58,784 bases of DNA, from assembly GCA_964244115.1 (NCBI GenBank), contig CAXTHM010000017.1, positions 1-58,784 of the forward strand. Reading direction: 5' to 3'. Every line of letters starts with the position of its first letter. Within the stretch, counting starts at the first letter, position 1. The DNA is from CADCWK01 sp964244115. Lineage in GTDB: Bacteria > Chloroflexota > Chloroflexia > Thermomicrobiales > UBA6265. Of the stretch, positions 44,647-51,800 are shown one piece after another. Position numbers and translations under genes: made by a program. The notes beneath the pieces were generated by a model. It ran no database searches and was not told the DNA's origin. It saw only the letters and a list, made by a program, of their open reading frames with translations.

Positions 44647-45052
44647 ATGACGACATGACGAGCATCACCCTGACCAAACAGCGGGTCTCACTGGGCTCGT
44701 CGCTCGCGAGTAGCCAGCCCCACCCCCCCAGCGGGCCATCTCGATTCCCGGTGCGTGTCGCGAAGCTGGTTGGTAGCTGGAATCGGATGGAGAGGGGGAG
44801 AACACCGTCAACTCCTGTGAGCCGTGTCGAAAAGTGGCTTTCAATCTGGCTGCCTGATTTCGATGGGCGGCGCTGCTCCCCTCTCCGGGCACCTGCGGAG
44901 TCGAAGCCGCTTCAGCGGGTGAGCGACGCGGGTGAGCCGGAGAGGGGCTGGGGGAGAGGTCTGTGCTCCGCCACCCAGGCGCTTCACCCTCACCCCGCCC
45001 TCACCCCGGCACTCCGTTCTAACGCCCCGACCAGCACCCCCGTGGAGGCACC
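44647..45052. repeat. Repeat-filled gap inside the transporter operon (family-B copies)
   Basis: Between two permease genes that normally abut, 406 bp hold a family-B copy at 44713-44826 (GCCAGCCCCACCCCCC ... GGAATCGGATGGAGAGGGGG). This copy is about 85% like the one at 51491-51610 over its core. A second palindrome is at 44876-44980 (CCCCTCTCCGGGC ... CCGGAGAGGGGC). An open frame from 44643 overlaps the permease stop by four bases, but its translation is repeat-derived and Ser/Pro/Arg rich, so I do not accept it as a gene. It may be the displaced start of the downstream permease. Confidence 0.65.
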
Positions 45053-45928
45053 GTGGACGACTTCCTGACCCTCGGGCTGCTCTGGGCGATGCTCCGCGCC
45101 GCCGCGCCGCTGCTCCTGACCGGCCTCGGCGGCCTGATCTCCGAGCGTTCCGGCGTCGTCAACATCGGGCTCGAAGGGCTGATGCTGATCGGCGCCTTCG
45201 GTTCGGCGGTCGGCTCCTACTACACCGGCCACGCGCTCGTCGGCCTCGCGATCGGGATGGGGTCGGCGCTCCTGCTCGGGCTGGTCCACGCCTTCTGGTG
45301 CATCACCCTGCGCGGCGACCAGATCGTCGCCGGCACCGCGATCAACATCCTCGGCCTGGCGGTGCCGGCCTTCCTCAGCCAGCAGTTGTTCGGCACCTCC
45401 GGCCGGACGCCGGACGCCCACAAGCTGTTCAGCTTCGGCAGCGGCATCCACCTGCTCGTCCCGGTCGCCTTCATCCTGGTCCCGATCGTCTGGTGGTACC
45501 TGGCCCGGACCAAGAGCGGTCTCCGGATGATGGCGGCCGGCGAGGACCCGCGGGCGGCCGAGAGCGTCGGGATCGCGGTCAACCGGACCCGTTACGTCGC
45601 GGTCCTGGTCGGGGCGGTCCTCGGTGGGCTGGGCGGCGCCTGCCTCTCGATCGGCGACCTGTCCTTCTACACCAACGACATGACGCAGGGCCGCGGCTTC
45701 ATCGCCCTCGCGGCCGTGATCTTCGGCAACTGGACGCCGGTCGGGACGCTGATCGCGACGCTGCTGTTCGGTGGCGCGCAGGCCTTCCAGATCCAGGCCC
45801 AGGCGACGGGCCTGCCGATCAACACCGACCTCCTGCTGGCCCTGCCGTACCTGCTGACCCTGATCGCGATCACCGGCGTCGTCCGCCAGTCGATCCCGCC
45901 GGCCGGTCTGGGGAAGCACGCGACATAG
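45053..45928 (+). CDS. ABC transporter permease, BMP/nucleoside type (second subunit)
   Basis: A 291-residue integral membrane protein with eight or nine helices. RSGVVNIGLEGLMLIGAF is the BPD_transp_2 signature, matching the VGVEGQ-type motif in the partner permease, and GEDPRAAESVGIAVNRTRY is the coupling loop that contacts the ATPase. The GTG at 45053 has GGAGG seven bases upstream. The length is normal, so the 406-bp repeat insertion upstream has not shortened the protein, but it may lower translational coupling with the first permease. Confidence 0.92.
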   Translation: MDDFLTLGLLWAMLRAAAPLLLTGLGGLISERSGVVNIGLEGLMLIGAFGSAVGSYYTGHALVGLAIGMGSALLLGLVHAFWCITLRGDQIVAGTAINILGLAVPAFLSQQLFGTSGRTPDAHKLFSFGSGIHLLVPVAFILVPIVWWYLARTKSGLRMMAAGEDPRAAESVGIAVNRTRYVAVLVGAVLGGLGGACLSIGDLSFYTNDMTQGRGFIALAAVIFGNWTPVGTLIATLLFGGAQAFQIQAQATGLPINTDLLLALPYLLTLIAITGVVRQSIPPAGLGKHAT

Positions 45929-45985
45929 CGTTCCGCCCGTCCGTCGTTGGGGAACGCCGTCTCCCTGGTCGGGTGGGTTCATCTC

Positions 45986-46100
45986 ATAGGGGCGACGCTT
46001 CGAGTTCGGGTGAGGCCTTCTGGAAGCGGGGGAAATCTCTCTCGTAGGGGCGAAGCTTGCGAGTCCGGCCGCCGCAGCGGCCTTCGCCGTCAGGCGAGAC
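45986..46100 (+). repeat. REP-like units on the left side of the RAYT gene
   Basis: A partial forward unit lies at 45986-46020 (ATAGGGGCGACGCTTCGAG). A full one at 46043-46100 (GTAGGGGCGAAGCTTGCGAG ... AGCGGCC, ending GGCGAGAC) reaches into the 3' end of the transposase gene. The segment TCGTAGGGGCGAAGCTTGCG and the next 20 bases are identical, in inverted orientation, to the unit on the other side of the gene. Confidence 0.8.
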
Positions 46101-46626
46101 TGGCTCCGCCACCCACATGCTCCGAAGACATTCGCGATGCTGCCCATCGGGCTGGGTTCTCCGCGATGTACCACTCGATCTGACGCATCTCGTCGTCGGT
46201 TCGCACGACACGATCATGGTACCCACGCTGCCAGAGCGATCCCGACCGTCCCGCATGCTCGTCAAGATCTCGTGCCTGACGGGTGCTCACGGACTTGAAG
46301 ACGCTGATGATCTGCCCCAGTGCGACCGAGGACCGACCATCATCGGTGTCGGGGAGCAGGTCCAACAGCCCATGAACGTGATCGGGCATCGCGACGAACG
46401 AGATCAGTTCGACGTTCGGGAACCGCTCCGGTAGGTGATGCCACGCTTGGCTGACCGTCCAGCCGGTTCGGGAAGGATGGAGATGACCTGTGTCGTCGAC
46501 CCGACCAAGGTGTTTCTCCCGGTTGGTCGTGCAGATCGTGACGAAGTAGATCCCGGGGATTCGATAATCAAAGCCCGTCCAGCGAAGGGTCTGCCGTCGG
46601 GCTGGATTTGACGATGATTCCCCCAT
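46090..46626 (-). mobile_element. REP-associated tyrosine transposase (RAYT, Y1-type)
   Basis: A 178-residue single-domain HUH endonuclease of the REP-associated family. The entry motif GIYFVTICTTNREKHLG is typical. The HUH pair is in AMPDHVHGLLDL near residue 78. The C-terminal segment SLWQRGYHDRVVRTDDE contains the catalytic Tyr, followed by IEWYIAENPARW, all in the order of RAYT proteins. Such enzymes cut and join single-stranded REP palindromes but usually do not mobilise their own gene. The two flanking inverted REP units form the expected REPtron. All motifs are intact, so it may be active. The ATG at 46626 is the first start. Confidence 0.9.
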
Positions 46627-46702
46627 AGCAGGCTCCGGTTGTTCTGAACGATGAACCAGTCATCGGGTTGAATCATCGTGGACGCGTCATTGGCGAGCAC
46701 CA

Positions 46703-46765
46703 TTATCGCCCTGCGGGGCGATGGCCGCTGCGGCGGCCGGACTCGCAAGCTTCGCCCCTACGAGA
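46703..46765 (-). repeat. REP-like unit on the right side of the RAYT gene
   Basis: A reverse-oriented unit, TTATCGCCCTGCGGGGCGAT ... GGACTCGCAAGCTTCGCCCC, shares a roughly 40-base perfect inverted match with 46042-46081. It carries the same A variant (GAAGCTT where other copies have GACGCTT). Apart from this unit, 46627-47013 contains no gene that I can support. Confidence 0.82.
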
Positions 46766-47013
46766 CGGACGTCCTGCCAGACACCGAGCGCCTGGGTGAC
46801 AAGTATGAAGCCTCGACGATGACCAACGGGGATTTCTCTGTGTGACCCGTTGGGCGCATTGCCCGAGTGCCGTTGGGCATCCCGGCGGGCCGCTGCACGC
46901 AATGTGCTACGTTTGATCGCATCGGTGGTCACCCGCGAGCGCGGGGCATCCCACGGTCGGCCCGAGAACCCGTCGGCGACCGGGAGCGCCACCGACGCCA
47001 TCGGGAGTCTTGT

Positions 47014-48369
47014 GTGGGCGTCTGGCTCGAAATCGGTATCCTGATCATCCTCGTCATCGCCAACGGCGTCTTCTCCATGTCCGAGATCGCCGTCGTCTCC
47101 TCCCGCCGGGCCCGCCTCCAGCAGATGGCCGACTCCGGTGACGCGGGTGCCCAGTCGGCGCTGCGTCTCAGCGAGAACCCCGGTCGCTTCCTCTCGACGG
47201 TCCAGGTCGGCATCACCCTGATCGGTGTCCTGTCCGGCGCCTTCGGTGGCGCCGCCCTCTCCAGCCGGGTCGCGCCGCTGCTCGAACCCCTCCCGGTCGT
47301 CGGCGCGAGTGCCGAATCCGTTTCGTTCGCGCTCGTGGTCATCATCATCACCTACCTGTCGCTGATCCTGGGCGAGCTCGTCCCCAAGCGCATCGGCCTG
47401 TCCAACCCGGAGCGGATCGCCTCGCTGATCGCCCCGCCGATGACGACGCTGGCCCGGATCGCCGCACCGGTCATCACCTTCCTCGAAGGCAGTACCCAGC
47501 TCGTCCTGCGCATCCTGCGCTTCCGACAGGGTGAGGAGCCGCCGGTGACCGAGTCCGAGATCTCGGTCCTGCTCGATCAGGGCACCGAGGCCGGCGTCTT
47601 CATCGAGGCCGAGCGCGACCTGATCGGTCGGATCTTCGAGCTGGGCGATCAGCGGGCCGTCAACCTGATGACGCCCCGGCCGGAGGTGACCTGGCTGGAC
47701 CTCGAGGACCCGTTCGAGGTCAACCGGGAGCTGATCGTCGCCTCCCACCGCTCGATCTTCCCGGTCGCGGTGGCGAGCCTGGACGACCTGCGCGGCGTCG
47801 TGCGGGCCAAGGACATCCTCGGCGATCTCCAGGCCGGCACGATCAAGGACATCGAGTCCTATCTCCGACCCGCGGAATTCGTCCCGGAAGGGCTGCCGGC
47901 GCTGCGGCTGCTCGAGACGTTCAAGCGGGCCGACGACCCGATGGCGATCGTCGTGGACGAGTACGGCGGCACCCAGGGCATCGTCACCCTCCATGACGTC
48001 CTCGAAGCGATCGTCGGGGACCTCGGGGAGGAGGGGCCGACCAACGACCCGGATACGGTCCTCCGCCCGGACGGCTCCTGGCTGCTGAACGGGATGGTGC
48101 CGGTCGACCGCTTCGTCGAACTGCTCGATCTGGGCTCGATCCCGCATGACGAGGAGGGGGAGTACAACACGCTCGGCGGCTTCGTCATGGCCCGGACCGG
48201 CCGGATCCCGCAGGAAAGCGAGACGTTCGTATGGCATCACTGGAGCTTCGAGGTCGTCGACATGGACGGCAACCGGGTCGACAAGGTCATCGCCACCCGC
48301 CTGGCCGACGTGTCCGAGGAGCCGAGCCTGGTGCTGGGTGAGCCGGTCGAGAACATGGCCGTCACCTAA
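47014..48369 (+). CDS. CNNM/HlyC-CorC family membrane protein (DUF21 + CBS pair + CorC domain)
   Basis: Divalent-cation-linked membrane protein of the hemolysin C/CorC group. The N-terminal DUF21 domain has hydrophobic helices (ILIILVIANGVFSMSEIAVV, VQVGITLIGVLSGAFGG, VVIIITYLSLILGELVPKRIG). The FSMSE and ELVPK elements are diagnostic. A CBS pair follows (VNLMTPRPEVTWLDLED, PMAIVVDEYGGTQGIVTLHD), then the C-terminal CorC_HlyC domain (YNTLGGFVMARTGRIPQ). I choose the GTG at 47014, with GGGAG upstream, because it opens on the first helix; the frame is open to 46867. Probably Mg or Na-linked transport. Confidence 0.92.
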   Translation: MGVWLEIGILIILVIANGVFSMSEIAVVSSRRARLQQMADSGDAGAQSALRLSENPGRFLSTVQVGITLIGVLSGAFGGAALSSRVAPLLEPLPVVGASAESVSFALVVIIITYLSLILGELVPKRIGLSNPERIASLIAPPMTTLARIAAPVITFLEGSTQLVLRILRFRQGEEPPVTESEISVLLDQGTEAGVFIEAERDLIGRIFELGDQRAVNLMTPRPEVTWLDLEDPFEVNRELIVASHRSIFPVAVASLDDLRGVVRAKDILGDLQAGTIKDIESYLRPAEFVPEGLPALRLLETFKRADDPMAIVVDEYGGTQGIVTLHDVLEAIVGDLGEEGPTNDPDTVLRPDGSWLLNGMVPVDRFVELLDLGSIPHDEEGEYNTLGGFVMARTGRIPQESETFVWHHWSFEVVDMDGNRVDKVIATRLADVSEEPSLVLGEPVENMAVT

Positions 48370-48400
48370 GCGGATTTCATAACCCTTGTCGGTCGTGAGC

Positions 48401-48490
48401 GGCCAGCCCCAGCCCCGGCCCCCTCCCCATCTCGGTCCGCATCCGTCGCCTGCGGGCGACTCCGTCCGGACCGGATGGAGACGGGGAGGC
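48401..48490 (+). repeat. Family-B repeat copy
   Basis: GGCCAGCCCCAGCCCCGGCC, then CCCTCCCCATCTCGGTCC, a short palindromic core, and GGATGGAGACGGGGAGG. The outer arms pair with each other. The sequence upstream (GATTTCAT ... CTTGTCGGTCG, 48373-48395) also resembles the flank of the copy at 51459, so the element may extend to about 120 bp. Confidence 0.7.
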
Positions 48491-48535
48491 AGTTGCCCCG
48501 TCGACCGCTATGATCCGTGCTGCAGCCCGAAACGG

Positions 48536-48910
48536 TCATGCGACCGGATCGGCGAACAGACAACAGGGCAGCGACCAGTGAAGGTCCGCTACCCTGTTGA
48601 CGGAGAGGATGTCGCCACCCAGCGCGAGGCCGTCGCCGCCGGTCAGGTCAGCATGGCCGGTCGCGATCGCGGCGACCTTGCCCCCGTCGATGGTGTAACG
48701 GTAGAGAGAGGCGGTCCCGCTGCCGATGATGATGACGTGCGCCTCATCGGCGGTCAGCTGGAGGCCGTTGGCATCGAACCCGTCGCCGTACTCGTAGACC
48801 GCCCCCACGAAGCCGACGATCTCCGGTGCGCCGAGATGGCCATCACCGGCCGGGACGATCCAGAGCTACGGCGTCATCGAGCCGCTCACGTCGCCACCGC
48901 CTTCGCCTGT
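48536..48910 (-). pseudogene. Remnant of an SMP-30/gluconolactonase-like beta-propeller protein
   Basis: Minus-strand translation reads DVSGSMTP-stop-LWIVPAGDGHLG, then GFVGAVYEYGDGFDANGLQL, GSGTASLYRYTIDGG and GHADLTGGDGLALGGD, which is the pattern of SMP-30-like propellers. A TAG at 48866-48868 stands where a Tyr would be expected. Only about 120 residues remain, the N-terminal part is absent, and the end runs into a short unrelated tail. Confidence 0.6.
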
Positions 48911-49377
48911 TCTGGCCCAACAGCCACTCGAACGGCCACGGCCAGACTGAACGGGCCAACCCGAGCGGCCATTCACATAGCCTCTCGACTAGAACGATCG
49001 ATGCATTTTTGCGTGATAATCTCTCATTTTGCTTTGTTGTCATGTCATCACCTGCTCGCGTGATCGCGGAATGTGGATCTCTTGAGGTGCCCATTGCCTG
49101 TCGCACGGTGAAATGTGGGCGCGGCGCAGGTGACCGCGGCACCGAGTCGACGATCAATCGTGACTATAGTCCCGTTGAGGACGGACCGCTCGGCTCCTAC
49201 ACTTGCCATGATCACGAAGCAGATCAGCCCATGACCAGGACATGCTGCATCGTGGAACGGACCGATTCCACGCGCATGGGCGTCGACGCTCCGCCCCGCG
49301 AGCACCCCGTCGACCGAAGAGGTCATGTACGATTGGCCCCCTGTTGGCATGGGAGTCGCCAGAAAGAGGACATCGTC
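48911..49377. promoter_or_regulatory. 467-bp upstream region of the response regulator, with an AT-rich block
   Basis: No gene is convincing. At about 49005-49060 the sequence becomes AT-rich (TTTTTGCGTGATAATCTCTC, CATTTTGCTTTGTTG), unusual for this genome. It contains GATAAT, a good -10 hexamer on the + strand, so it may be the promoter of the gene at 49378, with a leader of about 330 nt. The rest has no recognisable motif. Confidence 0.35.
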
Positions 49378-50157
49378 ATGACCGAGAACGTACCCGAACC
49401 GACGGCCGAGAAGACGATCCGGGTCCTGATCGTCGAGCGCGAGACGTTGTTCCGGCGCGGCCTCGCCGGCTGCCTGACACTGGCTCCCGAGCTGGTGCTC
49501 GTGGGCAGCGCCGGGACGGCGGACGAAGGCTATCGGCTTGCCGATGAGACCGGCCCCGATGTCGCCCTGGTCGGCACGACCTTCCAGGAGTCTCCCGGTC
49601 TGGGCGTCGCGGCCGAGATGCGCCGCCGCCACCCGGCCCTGGCCACGATCGTCGTCGCCGCCAACGAGAGCGACGACGAGTTGTTCGGCGCGATCCGGGC
49701 CGGGGCGTCGGCGTACACCGGCAAGGACGTCAATGAGCAGGCCCTGATCGACCTGATCCGGCGCTCCTCCACGGGCGAATACGTCATCAACGAGCAGCTG
49801 CTCGACAAGCCGTACGTCGCCGCCCGGGTGCTGGACCAGTTCCGCAACGCGACCAGCAGCGACCTGGCGCCGACGAGCGCCTTCGCTCCGTTGACGGAGC
49901 GCGAGCTGGACATCCTGCGCAACGTCAGCGATGGGATGACGAACGCCGAGATCGGCTTCGCGCTCGGGATCAGCGCCCAGACGGTGAAGAATCACGTCAC
50001 GTCGATCCTGCGCAAGCTGGCCGTCAACGACCGCACCCAGGCCGTCGTGACCGCCCTGCGCCGGGGCTGGCTCTCGATCGACGAGCACCCGCCGACGAAC
50101 GGCCGGCCGCCGACCATGCTCCCGACTGAGGGCCGCTCGCGCAAGTCGTCCAGCTAG
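49378..50157 (+). CDS. NarL/FixJ-type response regulator with a non-canonical receiver domain
   Basis: The C-terminal DNA-binding domain is a clear LuxR-type HTH: LTERELDILRNVSDGMTNAEIGFALGIS, QTVKNHVTSILRKLAVNDRTQAV. The receiver starts IRVLIVERETLFRRGLAGCL, so the usual acidic pair is changed to Glu-Arg. The strand that should end in the phospho-acceptor Asp reads PDVALVGTTFQ, with Gly instead. The conserved Lys is kept (AYTGKDV). This is a pseudo-receiver that probably does not use phosphorylation. No histidine kinase is nearby. The ATG at 49378 follows AGAGGA. The length of 259 residues includes a disordered tail of about 25 residues. Confidence 0.88.
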   Translation: MTENVPEPTAEKTIRVLIVERETLFRRGLAGCLTLAPELVLVGSAGTADEGYRLADETGPDVALVGTTFQESPGLGVAAEMRRRHPALATIVVAANESDDELFGAIRAGASAYTGKDVNEQALIDLIRRSSTGEYVINEQLLDKPYVAARVLDQFRNATSSDLAPTSAFAPLTERELDILRNVSDGMTNAEIGFALGISAQTVKNHVTSILRKLAVNDRTQAVVTALRRGWLSIDEHPPTNGRPPTMLPTEGRSRKSSS

Positions 50158-50187
50158 TCGGTCATGATCTTCCCGGTCGAACATCCC

Positions 50188-50227
50188 CGTCCTGGCCACC
50201 GGAGATCCGGTGGCCAGGACGGCGTTT
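50188..50227 (+). terminator. Intrinsic terminator after the response regulator
   Basis: CGTCCTGGCCACCGG and CCGGTGGCCAGGACG form a 15-bp perfect stem with loop AGAT, followed by GCGTTTT. It separates the regulator from the convergent serine hydrolase. Confidence 0.88.
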
Positions 50228-51469
50228 TCAGACCGAACCGGCGACGATGTCGCTGAGCCGGGCCCAGCGGGCCGGGGAGTCGACGGCACCAGGTGAGTTC
50301 ATGGGCCGCCCGCCGGTCGCCCAGCCCGAGCCGAGGTCCCGGTTGGCGAGGACGGCGAGACTGAGCCCGGTGCTGGGGTCGGCCCAGACCAGGCAGCCGG
50401 ACTGGCCGATGTGGCAGATCGTCCCCGGCGAGGTCAGGTCGCCGGTCCAGTGGTCGGTCTTGTCGCCCCGGATCTCCCAGCCGAACGCCCAGGGGCAGGC
50501 ATCCCATTCCCGTAGTCCGGGGATGCCGCCGGGGAGCGGGGCGCCGGCGGGGCGGCTCGACTTCGACGGTGGCTGCGGGTTCGGCGTCGGCAGCGGGACC
50601 GCCGCCCCGGCGGTCTGATCGGTGGTCATCAGCCGGACGCTGGCGCCGCTGACCCCGCCGGCGCGGGATCGGTGGGTCGCTCCCGCGGCGAACGCTCCCG
50701 CGAACCGGGCGACGTCAGTGGCGGTCGCGTAGAGCCCACCGGACGGTGAACCGAGCGTCCGGCCGTAGGCGGTGTTGGCGATCCGGTCCGGACCGTACCG
50801 GCGGGCCAGCAGCGCCGCGATGTCGTCGGTCGGGTTGAACGTGGTCTGTCCCAGACCGGCCGGGCGGATGACCAGCTCCGTCGCGACCTCCTGGTACGGG
50901 CTCCGGGTCGCGGCGGCGATCAACCCACCGAGGATCCAGTACCCCGCGTTGCTATAGGCGACCCGCTGCCCCGGCAGCCCGGCCAGTGGTACGGCGGCGG
51001 CCGATTCGAGGATGTCGGCGAAGGGCGCCTCCCGGGCGAACCGGCCGGGGAGTTCCGGGTCGTCCTTCGGCAGCCCGGCGACGTGGCAGAGCAGCTCCCG
51101 GGCGGTGATCTGCCGGCGGACGCTCTCGCCGGTCGGAGTGGCGAACTCCGGCAGCCAGCGCCGGACCGGTTCGTCGAGGTAGAGGTCGCCGCGCTCGATC
51201 AGCGCCATGACCGCGGCGGCGGTGACGGGCTTGGTCAGCGACGCGACCGGGTAGTGGGTCCCGGCGTCGACGGGGCCGCCGTTGCCGGCCGACACCTTGC
51301 CGGCGGCATGCGTGAACACGACCTCCCCGCGCCAGGCGACCGCGAGCGAGACGCCGGGGACGAGGCGGGACGCGACCCAGTCGTCGACCATCGCCGCGGC
51401 CCGGGCCAGCCGTTCCGGCCGGGGCGGCGCTGGCCACGTCGCCGTCTCGCCCCCATCAGCGGTTTTCAT
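50228..51469 (-). CDS. Beta-lactamase-fold serine hydrolase (class C / EstB-like)
   Basis: Penicillin-binding-protein-like hydrolase. The nucleophile motif SLTK (S-x-x-K) is in YPVASLTKPVTAAAVMAL near residue 77. The second motif YSN is in RVAYSNAGYWILGG, and a late HIGQSGCLVW segment replaces the KTG box. This set fits the EstB/serine hydrolase group more than true beta-lactamases. There is no signal peptide, so it is probably cytoplasmic. The ATG at 51469 lies within the left flank of a family-B repeat, so the native start could have been altered; other in-frame starts upstream are repeat-encoded. The length is 413 residues. Confidence 0.87.
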   Translation of the reverse strand: MKTADGGETATWPAPPRPERLARAAAMVDDWVASRLVPGVSLAVAWRGEVVFTHAAGKVSAGNGGPVDAGTHYPVASLTKPVTAAAVMALIERGDLYLDEPVRRWLPEFATPTGESVRRQITARELLCHVAGLPKDDPELPGRFAREAPFADILESAAAVPLAGLPGQRVAYSNAGYWILGGLIAAATRSPYQEVATELVIRPAGLGQTTFNPTDDIAALLARRYGPDRIANTAYGRTLGSPSGGLYATATDVARFAGAFAAGATHRSRAGGVSGASVRLMTTDQTAGAAVPLPTPNPQPPSKSSRPAGAPLPGGIPGLREWDACPWAFGWEIRGDKTDHWTGDLTSPGTICHIGQSGCLVWADPSTGLSLAVLANRDLGSGWATGGRPMNSPGAVDSPARWARLSDIVAGSV

Positions 51470-51610
51470 TCGGCTTGTCGTTCGCGATCGGCCAGCCCCA
51501 CCCCCCGGCCCCCTCCCCATCTCGATTCCAGATGCGTGTCGCGACGCTGGCTGGGAGCTGGAATCGGATGGAGAGGGGGAGAACGTCGTCAACCCCTGTG
51601 AGTCGCACTG
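51459..51610. repeat. Family-B repeat copy, overlapping the start of the serine hydrolase gene
   Basis: The segment CGGCCAGCCCCACCCCCCGG ... CTCGATTCC ... GGAATCGGATGGAGAGGGGG ... GTCAACCCCTGTGAG is about 85% like 44713-44826 in its core. Its left flank (GCGGTTTTCATTCGGCTTGT) resembles the flank of 48401. GATTCC and GGAATC plus the C-rich and G-rich arms give an overall hairpin. Confidence 0.75.
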
Positions 51611-51715
51611 ATGCGTCTGTCGATCGGTCATCGTCTGCTTATCCATCCCCGGTTGTGTCTCCCCATCGTTGCTATCGTTGCCATCGTTGAACGCGCATTA
51701 CATCGCCCGGACACA

Positions 51716-51760
51716 CGAGCGCCCAGACCCGCTACGGATGGTAGCGGGTCCGGGCGTCGT
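51716..51760 (-). terminator. Hairpin terminator downstream of hflX
   Basis: GACCCGCTAC and GTAGCGGGTC (51726-51750) form a perfect 10-bp stem around GGATG, extended by GCCC/GGGC pairs outside. It lies 41 bp past the hflX stop on the minus strand. There is no T-run. Confidence 0.65.
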
Positions 51761-51800
51761 GGATCGCGTGCGCACGGACGAGCGTCGATGCTGGGCTGGA

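Noticed and set aside
44643..45068. A 141-codon gene between the permeases
   Set aside because: Its translation comes from the palindromic repeats and is Ser/Pro/Arg rich; the downstream permease has a better supported start at 45053.
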